Assembly (NCBI GenBank): GCA_019115865.1
Contig: DXCT01000081.1
Location: forward strand, 1 to 64,000
Length of the DNA: 64,000 nucleotides
Source: Candidatus Yaniella excrementavium
GTDB taxonomy: Bacteria; Actinomycetota; Actinomycetes; Actinomycetales; Micrococcaceae
Direction: 5' to 3'
Below the pieces are notes generated by a model, which saw only the letters and a list, made by a program, of their open reading frames with translations, was not told where the DNA came from and made no database searches. Below are positions 10,098 to 19,087 of the stretch, piece after piece. The number at the start of each line of letters is the position of its first letter. Position 1 is the stretch's first letter. A program made the position numbers and the translations under genes.

Positions 10098-12182
10098 GTG
10101 CCCGAAACAGATGCTCTCTTCGACCTTCCAGAATCGCGTGCCAAATTACCGCCGGCACCTGATGGTTGGCCGGAACAACCGGTGGCCAAAATCTTATTGG
10201 AAACCCCCGTGCCGCATCTGGACAGGCTTTTTGATTACCTGATATCCAAAGAGCTAGACGAAGCAGCCCAGCCTGGCGTCCGGGTCAAAGTCCGATTCGG
10301 ACACCAGCAACTCTTCGGTTGGCTGATTCGACGCACAACAACCATTGATACTGCTTCCCGTCTGACCACCATCCAAAAAGTTGTCTCGGTTATGCCGGTC
10401 CTGGAGCCGAACGTCTTAGCCTTAGCACAACAGGTTGCGCAACACTATGGATCGATCACCTCAGATGTCTTGCGGGCTGTCATACCGCGGCGCATGGCCG
10501 GTGTCGAACGTGAAGTCGCCCAACAGCGTGATGACGGAAGAATTCCTCAACCACCCCCTATCGAACTCCCCGGTGAAGCACCCATATCCGAGGGCTCGGG
10601 ACCAGAATTTCGTTGGGACCTTATCGAAGGTGCCGATCAACTCTTTAGTCCCGGTCACGCAGAGCATTATGCATTGAGCCTGCCTTCAGCCTTTGGAAGC
10701 TGGGATGCTATGGGAGTGCTCGCCGATGTGGCACAGCGGTTGGCCGCTACCCAACAAACCAGTCTGCTCATCGTGCCCGACCACAAGCACCTTGCCCGGC
10801 TGCAACGCGAACTCGAACAGCGGGTCGGAAAACACAGTTTTGGCCTTCTCAGTGGCGAACAAGGCAATACCGCCAGGTACCGAACGTTTCTCAAGATACT
10901 GACCGGTCAGCATCGCATTGTCATCGGGACCCGATCAGCGATCTGGGCACCGCTGGAACACATAGATCTTATCGCGGTGTGGGAGCCCACCAGCGACCAC
11001 CTCATCGAACCACGCACGCCGTATTTTCATGTGCATTCCGTTGCGAGGTTGAGGGCAACCCAGCACGGGGCTCGATTATTGCTCGCCTCGACATCTCGTG
11101 CCATTGAAATTCAACACCTAGTCGCGAACGCTGAAGTGACCCAAATCGGTGTCGAGCGCAGTATTCGCAATGTCCTAGCCCCACGCGTGGTCGCGACCTC
11201 CGACTCATTTCACGCTGAACGCGACCCGCTTGCTCAAATTGCTCGGATTCCGCACAATGCCCATCGTGCCGCGCGTGAAGCACTCGAAGGTAAACATGCT
11301 CCGCCCGGCCCAGTGCTTGTTCAAGTTGCACGTGCCGGTTTCATCCCAGGGTTATTCTGTGCACGCTGCGGTGAGTCCGCACGCTGTCGACATTGTGTTG
11401 GGCCCCTGGGTTATACAGACCGTCTAGCCGTGCAAAAACACGAAGCTACATGCCGCTGGTGCGGTATCAAAGAGCGAAACTTCACGTGCCCGCAATGCGC
11501 TTCGAGACAATTGCGGGCCGGGGCCCGAGGGGTGCACCGGACGGCTGATGAGCTCGGTAGAGCCTTTCCGATGGTTCCGATTCGATCGTCGTCAGCGGAT
11601 CATTTGTTGGTCACAATTGAAGATCGTCCCGCGATTATCATTTCGACGCCGGGGGCAGAACCTGTGGCTCCCAACGGCTATGCTGCCGCATTATTGTTGG
11701 ACGGTGACGCACAGCTGCAACGTGAAGGCCTCAACGTGCCCGAAGAAGTCCTTGGTCACTGGATGCGCGCTGCAACGCTGGTGCGGCCCGCGACAGACGG
11801 GGGAGTAGTGGTGGTCACCGCTGAATACGACGACGCTGTGGCATCACTGGTGCAGATGAATCCGATCGCTTGGGCGACTCGACAATTAGCACAGCGTCAA
11901 CAACTTGGGCTGCCACCGGTTATGAGGGTGGCTGAACTACTAGGTCCATTGGATGAAATTCAACGTATGATGCGCCTAACCCCACTGCCGTATCAAGCGG
12001 AAGATTCCCCGTGGATTGGGCCGGTTCCCCTAGATGACCGAACACATCGCGCATTACTATTTTTCCCGCAGCATGTTGCTGACCAAGTGATTCCAACGTT
12101 GAAAACGACCCGGGCCCAATTATCAGCTCGAGGGGAATCCACAGCTGTTCGGCTACGAATTGATCCCACGGACGTGCTCTAG
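10098..12182 (+). CDS. priA: PriA-family primosomal protein (actinobacterial, helicase motifs degenerate)
   Basis: 694 residues from GTG, 1 nt after metK. It is a primosome assembly factor for replication restart. The N-terminal 3'-DNA-binding domain (KILLETPVPHLDRLFDYL, VKVRFGHQQLFGWLI) is clear. The zinc-binding region is complete (CARCGESARCRHC, then CRWCGIKERNFTCPQC). The helicase core lacks a recognisable Walker A GxGKT and a DEEH box (IAVWEPTSDH in its place). Loss of these is typical of actinobacterial PriA, so this is probably a DNA-binding and loading protein rather than a helicase. It shares the palindromic stop CTAG (12179-12182) with the convergent hydrolase. Confidence 0.9.
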   Translation: MPETDALFDLPESRAKLPPAPDGWPEQPVAKILLETPVPHLDRLFDYLISKELDEAAQPGVRVKVRFGHQQLFGWLIRRTTTIDTASRLTTIQKVVSVMPVLEPNVLALAQQVAQHYGSITSDVLRAVIPRRMAGVEREVAQQRDDGRIPQPPPIELPGEAPISEGSGPEFRWDLIEGADQLFSPGHAEHYALSLPSAFGSWDAMGVLADVAQRLAATQQTSLLIVPDHKHLARLQRELEQRVGKHSFGLLSGEQGNTARYRTFLKILTGQHRIVIGTRSAIWAPLEHIDLIAVWEPTSDHLIEPRTPYFHVHSVARLRATQHGARLLLASTSRAIEIQHLVANAEVTQIGVERSIRNVLAPRVVATSDSFHAERDPLAQIARIPHNAHRAAREALEGKHAPPGPVLVQVARAGFIPGLFCARCGESARCRHCVGPLGYTDRLAVQKHEATCRWCGIKERNFTCPQCASRQLRAGARGVHRTADELGRAFPMVPIRSSSADHLLVTIEDRPAIIISTPGAEPVAPNGYAAALLLDGDAQLQREGLNVPEEVLGHWMRAATLVRPATDGGVVVVTAEYDDAVASLVQMNPIAWATRQLAQRQQLGLPPVMRVAELLGPLDEIQRMMRLTPLPYQAEDSPWIGPVPLDDRTHRALLFFPQHVADQVIPTLKTTRAQLSARGESTAVRLRIDPTDVL

Positions 12183-13132
12183 AGACGCCACGATATAAGC
12201 GCTGCAGCAGCCGTCGAACGTTCATAGTGCAACAGGTGACCGGTGCGTTGCAGAATGTGGGTCTCGACGTCGTTATTGATCAGCCCGATCTGCTCTGCGA
12301 GCGCGGCGATATCTTTGGGCGACGACAATTCATCGCTTTCCCCGCCGATGATGGTCACGGGTAGCTGCAGGGACGACGCCACTTCGGACACGGTATGTTC
12401 TAGCGAGGCTTGATAGGTTTCCAGGAGCACCTGGGGAGACTCAAATGCAGAGAAATACGCCTGGTGTTGATCGTGAGTGTAGGCCACAACGCGCGGGTCA
12501 TCCGTTTTGGACATGAAGGCACCGGTAGCCCAAACGATCAACCGGTGGCTCAACAGCCACCGTCCCAACGCAGACGGCAGGGTTGCGGCCACCTGATAGA
12601 AACCGTTGGTGACGGCTGTCGCTGCTCGATCAGTGCCAGATTGTGCCTCCAGGGCGGGGCGCGCGATGGGGTTCAGGAGCACGAGATGACGATACCTGAA
12701 CATTTGTTGACGTACCGCGTAGGCGGCAATGACCGAACCAAAGGAGTGTCCTAATAGCGCCGGTGTGTCTAAGCGTTCTGCGAGCTGATTGACGACGTCA
12801 GCTAGGTTCTCAACGGTATGTTCTGCATGCGGCATAGCAGGAGAGGCCCCGAAGCCTGGCAGATCTGGTACCCATACGTCATAGCGCGATAAGCCATCAA
12901 CCACAAGCTCCAATCCGTGATGATCGCCGCGGAAACCGTGGATCGCTACAAGCTGTCGGCTACCCGGTGGTCCGGGATAGTGAAAAACGGTCACTTCGAA
13001 GGGAACTTCGCTGACGGGGTCGGTGACTTGAACCCCAAAGCGGTTCGGCGTCCGCTGCGAATTTCCGGTCAGTGTAGCTCTGTCGCGAACCAGGTGCTGC
13101 GGTCTCAACCGCGGCCAAATGCCAAAAGTCAT
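12179..13132 (-). CDS. Alpha/beta hydrolase
   Basis: 317 residues from the ATG at 13132; the frame also stays open to a TTG at 13174. Alpha/beta-hydrolase fold: oxyanion-loop HGFRGDHHG, nucleophile elbow GHSFGSV (Ser), acid in GGESDELSSP and catalytic His in RTGHLLHY. The substrate cannot be told. I prefer the ATG because TAGACT lies exactly 7 nt upstream with no Shine-Dalgarno, suggesting a leaderless mRNA. It is convergent with priA with overlapping stop codons and divergent from glpK. Confidence 0.85.
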   Translation of the reverse strand: MTFGIWPRLRPQHLVRDRATLTGNSQRTPNRFGVQVTDPVSEVPFEVTVFHYPGPPGSRQLVAIHGFRGDHHGLELVVDGLSRYDVWVPDLPGFGASPAMPHAEHTVENLADVVNQLAERLDTPALLGHSFGSVIAAYAVRQQMFRYRHLVLLNPIARPALEAQSGTDRAATAVTNGFYQVAATLPSALGRWLLSHRLIVWATGAFMSKTDDPRVVAYTHDQHQAYFSAFESPQVLLETYQASLEHTVSEVASSLQLPVTIIGGESDELSSPKDIAALAEQIGLINNDVETHILQRTGHLLHYERSTAAAALISWRL

Positions 13133-13139
13133 ACGTGTC

Positions 13140-13145
13140 AGTCTA
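13140..13145 (-). promoter_or_regulatory. -10 element TAGACT of a putative leaderless promoter (hydrolase)
   Basis: On the minus strand TAGACT is followed by 7 nt (GACACGT) and then the ATG at 13132. No Shine-Dalgarno is present. The spacing places the transcription start at the A of ATG. No convincing -35 is visible. Confidence 0.4.
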
Positions 13146-13211
13146 TAAAAACTCAACCACACCCGGGTAGCCAAGTGACCAATACTACAATGGTGTGGTT
13201 AAGTAACGCCT

Positions 13212-14744
13212 ATGGCTGTCAATTCAACCGCCCAAATCATCATGTCGTTAGACCTCGGCACCACCTCGACCCGTGTTGCCCTCTACGACGGCGCTGGCAA
13301 CGCCGTGACTATTGTGGCACGGGAACATCAACAGTACTTTCCCCATCCAGGTTGGGTTGAACACGATGCAACCGAGATCTGGGCAAACATTCGCGAACTC
13401 GCTGCGTTGTCGCTAGCTCGCGCCCAGCTCACCGCGACCGATATCGTCAGCATCGGCATCACGAATCAGCGTGAGACGGTGGTGGCCTGGGATGCTGAAA
13501 CCTCCGAACCAGTCCACCGCGCTATCGTCTGGCAAGATGCACGTACCGATACGGCCGTTGAACAGCTTATTTCCGCTGGTCACAACGAGGCGGTGCAATC
13601 AGCAACCGGGCTGAACCTCTCAGCGTATTTTTCGGCTCCCAAAATGGCCTGGATTCTGAATCATAATGACGAGGCTGCCCGTCTTGCCGCCCGTGGCCGA
13701 TTACGTTTCGGGACCATCGATTCCTGGATTATCTGGAACCTGACCGGTGGAGCAGTGCATGCCACCGACATCACCAACGCGTCACGAACTTCACTGATGG
13801 ATATTCGTACGGGGCAGTGGGATCTCGCGCTGGGTGAGGTTTTCGGTCTCGACCCCAAGATATTGGAGACGGCGCTGCCAAATATTTATCCGTCAGTCCA
13901 TAATTTCGGTACGGTAGTCGACGGGCTAGCGATGGCAGGCAGACCGATTACCGGTGTACTGGGAGACCAACAAGCTGCGAGCTTTGGCCAAACAATCTTT
14001 GCAGCGGGCGAAGCCAAAAACACCTACGGTACCGGGTGTTTCTTGTTATATAACACCGGTACTGAACCAGTTGTTTCTACCAGCGGACTTCTGACCACCG
14101 TCGCATACCAACTGCCGGGAGAGCTTCCCGTGTACGCGCTGGAGGGGTCTATCGCTCAAGCAGGCTCAGTGGTCCAGTGGTTGCGTGACCAGCTCGGCAT
14201 CATCCGGCACTCACGAGATGTTGAAGCCCTCGCCAATAGCGTTGAGGACCACGGCGGCGTGTATTTCGTCCCAGCATTTTCGGGTCTGTTTGCACCATGG
14301 TGGCGTCCTGATGCTTCTGGGACAATCATTGGGCTGACCAGTTATGCCACGTCGGGGCACATTGCCCGGGCTGCCTTAGAGGCCACCGCTTATCAGACAC
14401 TCGATGTTGTCAAAGCGGTAGAGGCTGATACCGGGCAGAAGCTGCAGCGCCTTAATGTTGACGGCGGAATGACCGTAAATGATCAACTGATGCAGTTTCA
14501 GTCTGACATTTTGGATGTTGTCGTTGAACGTAGTACAGATGTAGAAACAACTGCCCGTGGTGCGGCGTATGCTGCGGGGCTAGGCATCGGAATATGGCAG
14601 AACACCGAACAACTTCGTGAACTATGGCAATCAGGTGGGGCATGGTGTCCGCAGATTGACCCGACGAGACGGGATCGTCTTATCCGAGGCTGGCGTGCGG
14701 CAATCGAGCACACGATTGGCTGGGCGGTTGATGAGACCAGTTAG
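13212..14744 (+). CDS. glpK: Glycerol kinase
   Basis: 510 residues, FGGY kinase family. It phosphorylates glycerol to sn-glycerol 3-phosphate. N-terminal LDLGTTSTRVALYD ATP/phosphate loop; substrate region GITNQRETVVAWD and QDARTD; catalytic Asp in GVLGDQQAASFGQ (near 254); C-terminal ATPase motif NVDGGMTVNDQLMQFQSDIL. Its length and motifs are normal. No glpF or glpD lies nearby, so it stands alone between a divergent hydrolase and leuS. A TACAAT at 13186-13191 could be its -10. Confidence 0.96.
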   Translation: MAVNSTAQIIMSLDLGTTSTRVALYDGAGNAVTIVAREHQQYFPHPGWVEHDATEIWANIRELAALSLARAQLTATDIVSIGITNQRETVVAWDAETSEPVHRAIVWQDARTDTAVEQLISAGHNEAVQSATGLNLSAYFSAPKMAWILNHNDEAARLAARGRLRFGTIDSWIIWNLTGGAVHATDITNASRTSLMDIRTGQWDLALGEVFGLDPKILETALPNIYPSVHNFGTVVDGLAMAGRPITGVLGDQQAASFGQTIFAAGEAKNTYGTGCFLLYNTGTEPVVSTSGLLTTVAYQLPGELPVYALEGSIAQAGSVVQWLRDQLGIIRHSRDVEALANSVEDHGGVYFVPAFSGLFAPWWRPDASGTIIGLTSYATSGHIARAALEATAYQTLDVVKAVEADTGQKLQRLNVDGGMTVNDQLMQFQSDILDVVVERSTDVETTARGAAYAAGLGIGIWQNTEQLRELWQSGGAWCPQIDPTRRDRLIRGWRAAIEHTIGWAVDETS

Positions 14745-14799
14745 AATATTAGACTGACACTAGATCTGACCCGCTTGTAGAAATTGTAGACAGGACACC

Positions 14800-17292
14800 G
14801 TGACGAACACATCGAATCAGGCCGATACTGGGCGCGAAGAATACTCGTTTTCTGCTATCGAGCAGCGCTGGGCCGGCTATTGGGAAAAGAATAAGGTATT
14901 TCAGCCCGCGGACGACGGTCAGCGACCGCGGAAATATGTGCTCGATATGTTCCCGTATCCCTCCGGTGACCTCCACATGGGGCACGCTGAAGCCTTTGCG
15001 ATGGGCGATGTGGTGTCTCGCTACTGGATGCTGCGTGGTTACGATGTCCTGCACCCTATCGGGTGGGACTCCTTTGGACTGCCCGCCGAAAACGCTGCGA
15101 TCGCCCGAGACGCCCATCCAGCCGAATGGACCTATGAGAATATTGCGACACAGCGATCGTCCTTTGAACGGTATGCGATCTCTGTCGACTGGGATACCGT
15201 GCTGCACACCTCGGACCCAGAATACTATCGGTGGACCCAGTGGCTCTTCCTGAAATTTTACGAACGCGGTCTGACATACCGAAAAAACTCGCCGGTTAAC
15301 TGGTGCCCCAAAGATCAAACAGTGCTAGCAAATGAACAAGTCGTTGATGGCGCCTGTGAACGCTGTGGCACCGAGGTGACAAAAAAGGCCCTGGAACAGT
15401 GGTACTTCAAGATCACAGACTACGCGGATCGGCTACTCGAGGACATGGACGCGCTGGAAGGCAAGTGGCCAGAGCGTGTGCTGAATATGCAACGCAATTG
15501 GATTGGGAAGTCCTCAGGTGCAACCGTCACATTTGCTATTGAGGATGGCCCAGCGATTGAGGTCTACACGACCCGGCCCGATACCCTGTACGGTGCAACG
15601 TTCATGGTAGTTGCCGCTGATGCGCAGCTTGCTGAATCACTCGTAACCGAAGAATTCGCTGCCGATCTGGCAACCTATCGAGATGAGCTGAAACACGTCT
15701 CAGACATTGATCGTCAATCGACAGAGCGACCAAAGACCGGCGTATTTCTAGGACGCTACGGCATCAACCCGCTCTCCGGTGAGCGGGTCCCAGTATGGGC
15801 ATCGGACTATGTTCTATCAGACTATGGCACCGGAGCCATCATGGCCGTGCCAGCACATGATCAGCGAGACATGGACTTCGCGCGTGCTATGGATCTGCCT
15901 GTTCGGACAGTCGTAGACACCGGCCAAGACAATCCCGAAGAGACCGGACAGGCAACAACCGGTACCGGCGCCAACATGAACTCCGGCGAACTCGATGGTC
16001 TGATCGGGCAGGCTGCTATTGATAAAGCAATCGAGCTATTGGAAGCCAAGGGCACCGGCTTCCAATCCGTAAATTATCGTTTGCGAGACTGGCTGCTATC
16101 CCGGCAACGGTTCTGGGGTGCACCTATCCCCATTATTCACTGTGATACCTGTGGCGAAGTGCCGGTGCCAGACAACCAGCTTCCCGTCGAATTGCCTAAA
16201 AATCTGCACGGACAGCAACTCGCCCCCAAGGGGCAGTCGCCTCTTGAAGCAGCTGGAGAATGGGTGAACGTTTCTTGTCCAACCTGTGATGGGCCGGCTC
16301 AGCGTGACACCGACACCATGGACACGTTTGTGGACTCGTCCTGGTACTACATGCGTTTTGTATCAGCCAATAATGCTGACGAGATCTGGGACCGCGACAA
16401 GCTAGACCGCTGGGGGCCAGTTGACCAATATGTTGGTGGCGTCGAACACGCCATCTTGCACCTGCTCTATTCACGCTTTTTCACGAAAGCACTTTTCGAC
16501 ATGGATCTGGTGAACTTTACCGAACCCTTCACACGCCTGCTCAACCAAGGACAGGTCCTCAACGGTGGCAAGGCCATGTCAAAATCTCTCGGTAACGGTG
16601 TGGCCCTTGGGGAACAGCTTGATGCCTTCGGCGTCGACGCGATCCGTCTGACCATGGTGTTTGCCTCGCCGCCCGAAGACGACGTTGACTGGGCCGATGT
16701 GTCGCCAGCCGCGTCGCTTAAGTTCTTGGCTCGCGCCTGGCGGCTCGCCCAAGCTGTACACTTGTCCGGATCGAAGCCTGGATCAGATGCCACGGGCACA
16801 GGACCAGCGCTTCGCCAAATCACCCACAAAGTGGTCCACGAAGCAGAATCTTTATTGGACGATCAAAAATTCAATGTGGTCGTGGCCCGCACCATGGAAT
16901 TAGTTAACGCGACACGTAAAGAAGTCGATAAAGGCGAAGGTGCCGCCAGCCCTGCAGTGCGTGAAGCCGTTGAGGTTATAGCACAGCTGCTCTCACTGGT
17001 TGCTCCGTACACCGCAGAAGACATGTGGGCGCTCTTAGGCCACGAACCTTCAGTATCGCGGTCCAATTGGTTGGTTGTCGACGAATCGCTGCTTGTGGAA
17101 GACAAGATCACCGTCATCGCCCAGGTTCAAGGTAAATTGCGGGACCGTTTCGAAGTGCCAGCTGACATCTCAGACGAGGACCTTGAAGAAGTCGCACGCA
17201 ACTCGGAGAACGTCCAGCGAGCCATTGGTGACCAGGAGATTCGAAAAGTCATTGTGGTCAAGGGCAAACTCGTAAACTTTGTCGTTGGCTAA
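14800..17292 (+). CDS. leuS: Leucyl-tRNA synthetase
   Basis: 830 residues, class Ia synthetase. HIGH motif as HMGH within [15 protein letters not shown] (near 50-63); KMSKS motif as AMSKSLGNG (near 592-598). The CP1 editing domain (about 225-420) retains the Thr-rich TTRPDT and the [15 protein letters not shown] segment. A zinc-ribbon-like CPKD...CERC lies near residues 168-188. GTG start with CAGGACACC before it; TAGACA also lies 7 nt upstream, so a leaderless reading cannot be excluded. Confidence 0.97.
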   Translation: MTNTSNQADTGREEYSFSAIEQRWAGYWEKNKVFQPADDGQRPRKYVLDMFPYPSGDLHMGHAEAFAMGDVVSRYWMLRGYDVLHPIGWDSFGLPAENAAIARDAHPAEWTYENIATQRSSFERYAISVDWDTVLHTSDPEYYRWTQWLFLKFYERGLTYRKNSPVNWCPKDQTVLANEQVVDGACERCGTEVTKKALEQWYFKITDYADRLLEDMDALEGKWPERVLNMQRNWIGKSSGATVTFAIEDGPAIEVYTTRPDTLYGATFMVVAADAQLAESLVTEEFAADLATYRDELKHVSDIDRQSTERPKTGVFLGRYGINPLSGERVPVWASDYVLSDYGTGAIMAVPAHDQRDMDFARAMDLPVRTVVDTGQDNPEETGQATTGTGANMNSGELDGLIGQAAIDKAIELLEAKGTGFQSVNYRLRDWLLSRQRFWGAPIPIIHCDTCGEVPVPDNQLPVELPKNLHGQQLAPKGQSPLEAAGEWVNVSCPTCDGPAQRDTDTMDTFVDSSWYYMRFVSANNADEIWDRDKLDRWGPVDQYVGGVEHAILHLLYSRFFTKALFDMDLVNFTEPFTRLLNQGQVLNGGKAMSKSLGNGVALGEQLDAFGVDAIRLTMVFASPPEDDVDWADVSPAASLKFLARAWRLAQAVHLSGSKPGSDATGTGPALRQITHKVVHEAESLLDDQKFNVVVARTMELVNATRKEVDKGEGAASPAVREAVEVIAQLLSLVAPYTAEDMWALLGHEPSVSRSNWLVVDESLLVEDKITVIAQVQGKLRDRFEVPADISDEDLEEVARNSENVQRAIGDQEIRKVIVVKGKLVNFVVG

Positions 17293-17299
17293 TCGTAGT

Positions 17300-18265
17300 A
17301 TGTCCGATGTAGCCGCGTGGATCGCCAGACTAGCCGCCACCTCGCGTGATGTCCGCAGTGAGGCGGTTGGCTGGGCGCGCTACATAAAGCCCGCTCGCAA
17401 GGACCGTGTCGCCATTGTCACCGACACCTCGGCGGCTCTACCTGACGAAGTGTACAAGCTTCCCAATGGATCAGAACTGTTCATTATCCCGATACCGGTC
17501 ATGATCGGCGACCAAATTTATAGTGAAGATGACGAAGTCCTACACCAGGATCTTTCCATTGCCTTGGCAGCGGGAACGACACTGCGGACCTCGCGCCCAT
17601 CACCCGGGCAATTCTCGGCCGCCTATAAGCACGTGGCCGAACAAGGATATACCCGCATCTTGTCTATCCACCTGTCGTCACAGCTGTCGGGCACAACGGA
17701 CGCTGCGCGCATTGCAGCTGAAACATCACCCATACCGGTCACGGTTCTTGATTCGTATAACGCCGGAATGTCACTGGGTCACGCCGTTTTAGATACGCTG
17801 ATGCGTACCCGCTTGGGACTTTCGCCAGATTACCTGGCCAGTATCGCCCAGCGACAAGCCGCAATCAGTCAAACGATTTTTACGGTGCCTAACCTCGATG
17901 CGCTGCGTAAGGGCGGCCGCATACCAGTCCTACCCGGGCTGCTTGGTCAGCTCCTTCAGGTCCGTCCCGTCATGCATCTCAAAGATGGTGCAATAGAACT
18001 CCTCGATAGGCCCCGTAGTCAGACGAAGGCACTGGCTCTGATCACCGAAATCGCCAACTCCGCAGAACAGCCCGTGCGCTTAAGCGTCCAAGCTTACGGC
18101 GATTTCGAGACGGCTCACGAACTTGCCGAATCTTTAGAAGCGCACTCATCGATGCCGGTGCCTGTGTTGCGACTGCCCGCCGTTCTAGCAGCCCATCTGG
18201 GATTAGGTGCACTGGGCGTCTCGATGAGTCCAGTACTTGATTACGCAGGCTACGGCAGGTCCTAA
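17300..18265 (+). CDS. DegV family fatty-acid-binding protein
   Basis: 321 residues from ATG 17300; an in-frame TTG at 17279 would overlap leuS. DegV proteins bind fatty acids and serve fatty-acid kinase (FakB type) in Firmicutes; the actinobacterial role is less clear. Visible: VAIVTDTSAALPDE (nucleotide-like first strand), LRTSRPSPGQF (ligand Thr-Ser), SIHLSSQLSGTTDAARIAA and LRKGGRIP. No Shine-Dalgarno is seen before either start; the gene lies 7 nt after the leuS stop, so coupling is likely. Confidence 0.88.
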   Translation: MSDVAAWIARLAATSRDVRSEAVGWARYIKPARKDRVAIVTDTSAALPDEVYKLPNGSELFIIPIPVMIGDQIYSEDDEVLHQDLSIALAAGTTLRTSRPSPGQFSAAYKHVAEQGYTRILSIHLSSQLSGTTDAARIAAETSPIPVTVLDSYNAGMSLGHAVLDTLMRTRLGLSPDYLASIAQRQAAISQTIFTVPNLDALRKGGRIPVLPGLLGQLLQVRPVMHLKDGAIELLDRPRSQTKALALITEIANSAEQPVRLSVQAYGDFETAHELAESLEAHSSMPVPVLRLPAVLAAHLGLGALGVSMSPVLDYAGYGRS

Positions 18266-18373
18266 AGCCCTGGTTGGAAACGCCCAATCCACACCACACA
18301 CCGCATTGCCACCTTTTCCACAACCTAGCTTGAAGTGGAGTACTCACAAGCGGGCGTATCTCAAGCTGTAAGT

Positions 18374-19087
18374 ATGGCTAAACATCTGGCGGAGCCCAGT
18401 GAGGATCAACCGCGAGCACCACTGTGGCGCACGAAAGTGACGCTGTCTGCTGTGTTAATGCTTGTTCTTGTCATTGGAACGTTTTTTGGGTTTCGGTGGT
18501 TAATAAATGACCAGCCCGGTGGTCAAGACACCACCCTTGCTGTGAACAATAAGCAAGAAGATTCATCCAGTTCCAAACCTGAAGTAAGCCCAACACCACA
18601 GCTCAATGACGAAGACGTTGCGCAGCTCGACGAAATCAATGAGGGTTCACTGATCGTACATGTGGCAGGTGAGGTGCATGAGCCTGGGATAGTCGAACTG
18701 GCTGCAGACGATCGAGTTGTCGATGCAATTGAAGCCGCAGGAGGTGCAACGCAGCAGGCCCGACTTGATGCCCTGAATTTGGCCGCTGTGGTCTCAGACG
18801 GTGACTACATCATGGTCCCTGACCGCGAAGCGGATAACTCAAACCTCGGGGCCGAGTTACCGAGTTCATCACACGGTTCGGCCCAAGCAGACAACGGACC
18901 GGTCAATATCAATACCGCAGACAGTGCAGCGTTGGAAACACTGCCGGGTGTAGGCCCGGCAACAGCCTCGCAGATCATTGCACATCGAGATCAACATGGT
19001 GATTATACAGACCTTGCCAGTTTAGAAGCCGTCTCCGGTATCGGACCCGCAACGCTGGAACGCCTCGATGGACTGGTGAGTTGGTGA
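18374..19087 (+). CDS. comEA: Competence protein ComEA (DNA receptor)
   Basis: 237 residues from ATG 18374 (in-frame GTG at 18335 is an alternative). Layout: a short cytoplasmic N-terminus, one membrane anchor (SAVLMLVLVIGTFFGF), a low-complexity Ser/Pro linker, an SLBB domain (IVHVAGEVHEPGIVEL) and a C-terminal helix-hairpin-helix pair (VNINTADSAALETLPGVGPATASQIIAHR and SGIGPATLERL) that binds double-stranded DNA outside the membrane. It overlaps comEC as GTGA, forming the usual comEA-comEC uptake operon. Confidence 0.93.
   Translation: MAKHLAEPSEDQPRAPLWRTKVTLSAVLMLVLVIGTFFGFRWLINDQPGGQDTTLAVNNKQEDSSSSKPEVSPTPQLNDEDVAQLDEINEGSLIVHVAGEVHEPGIVELAADDRVVDAIEAAGGATQQARLDALNLAAVVSDGDYIMVPDREADNSNLGAELPSSSHGSAQADNGPVNINTADSAALETLPGVGPATASQIIAHRDQHGDYTDLASLEAVSGIGPATLERLDGLVSW

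Noticed and set aside
10098-12182. Damaged priA because helicase motifs are missing
   Set aside because: Actinobacterial PriA proteins are known to lack a good Walker A and DEEH box; the zinc sites and N-terminus are intact.
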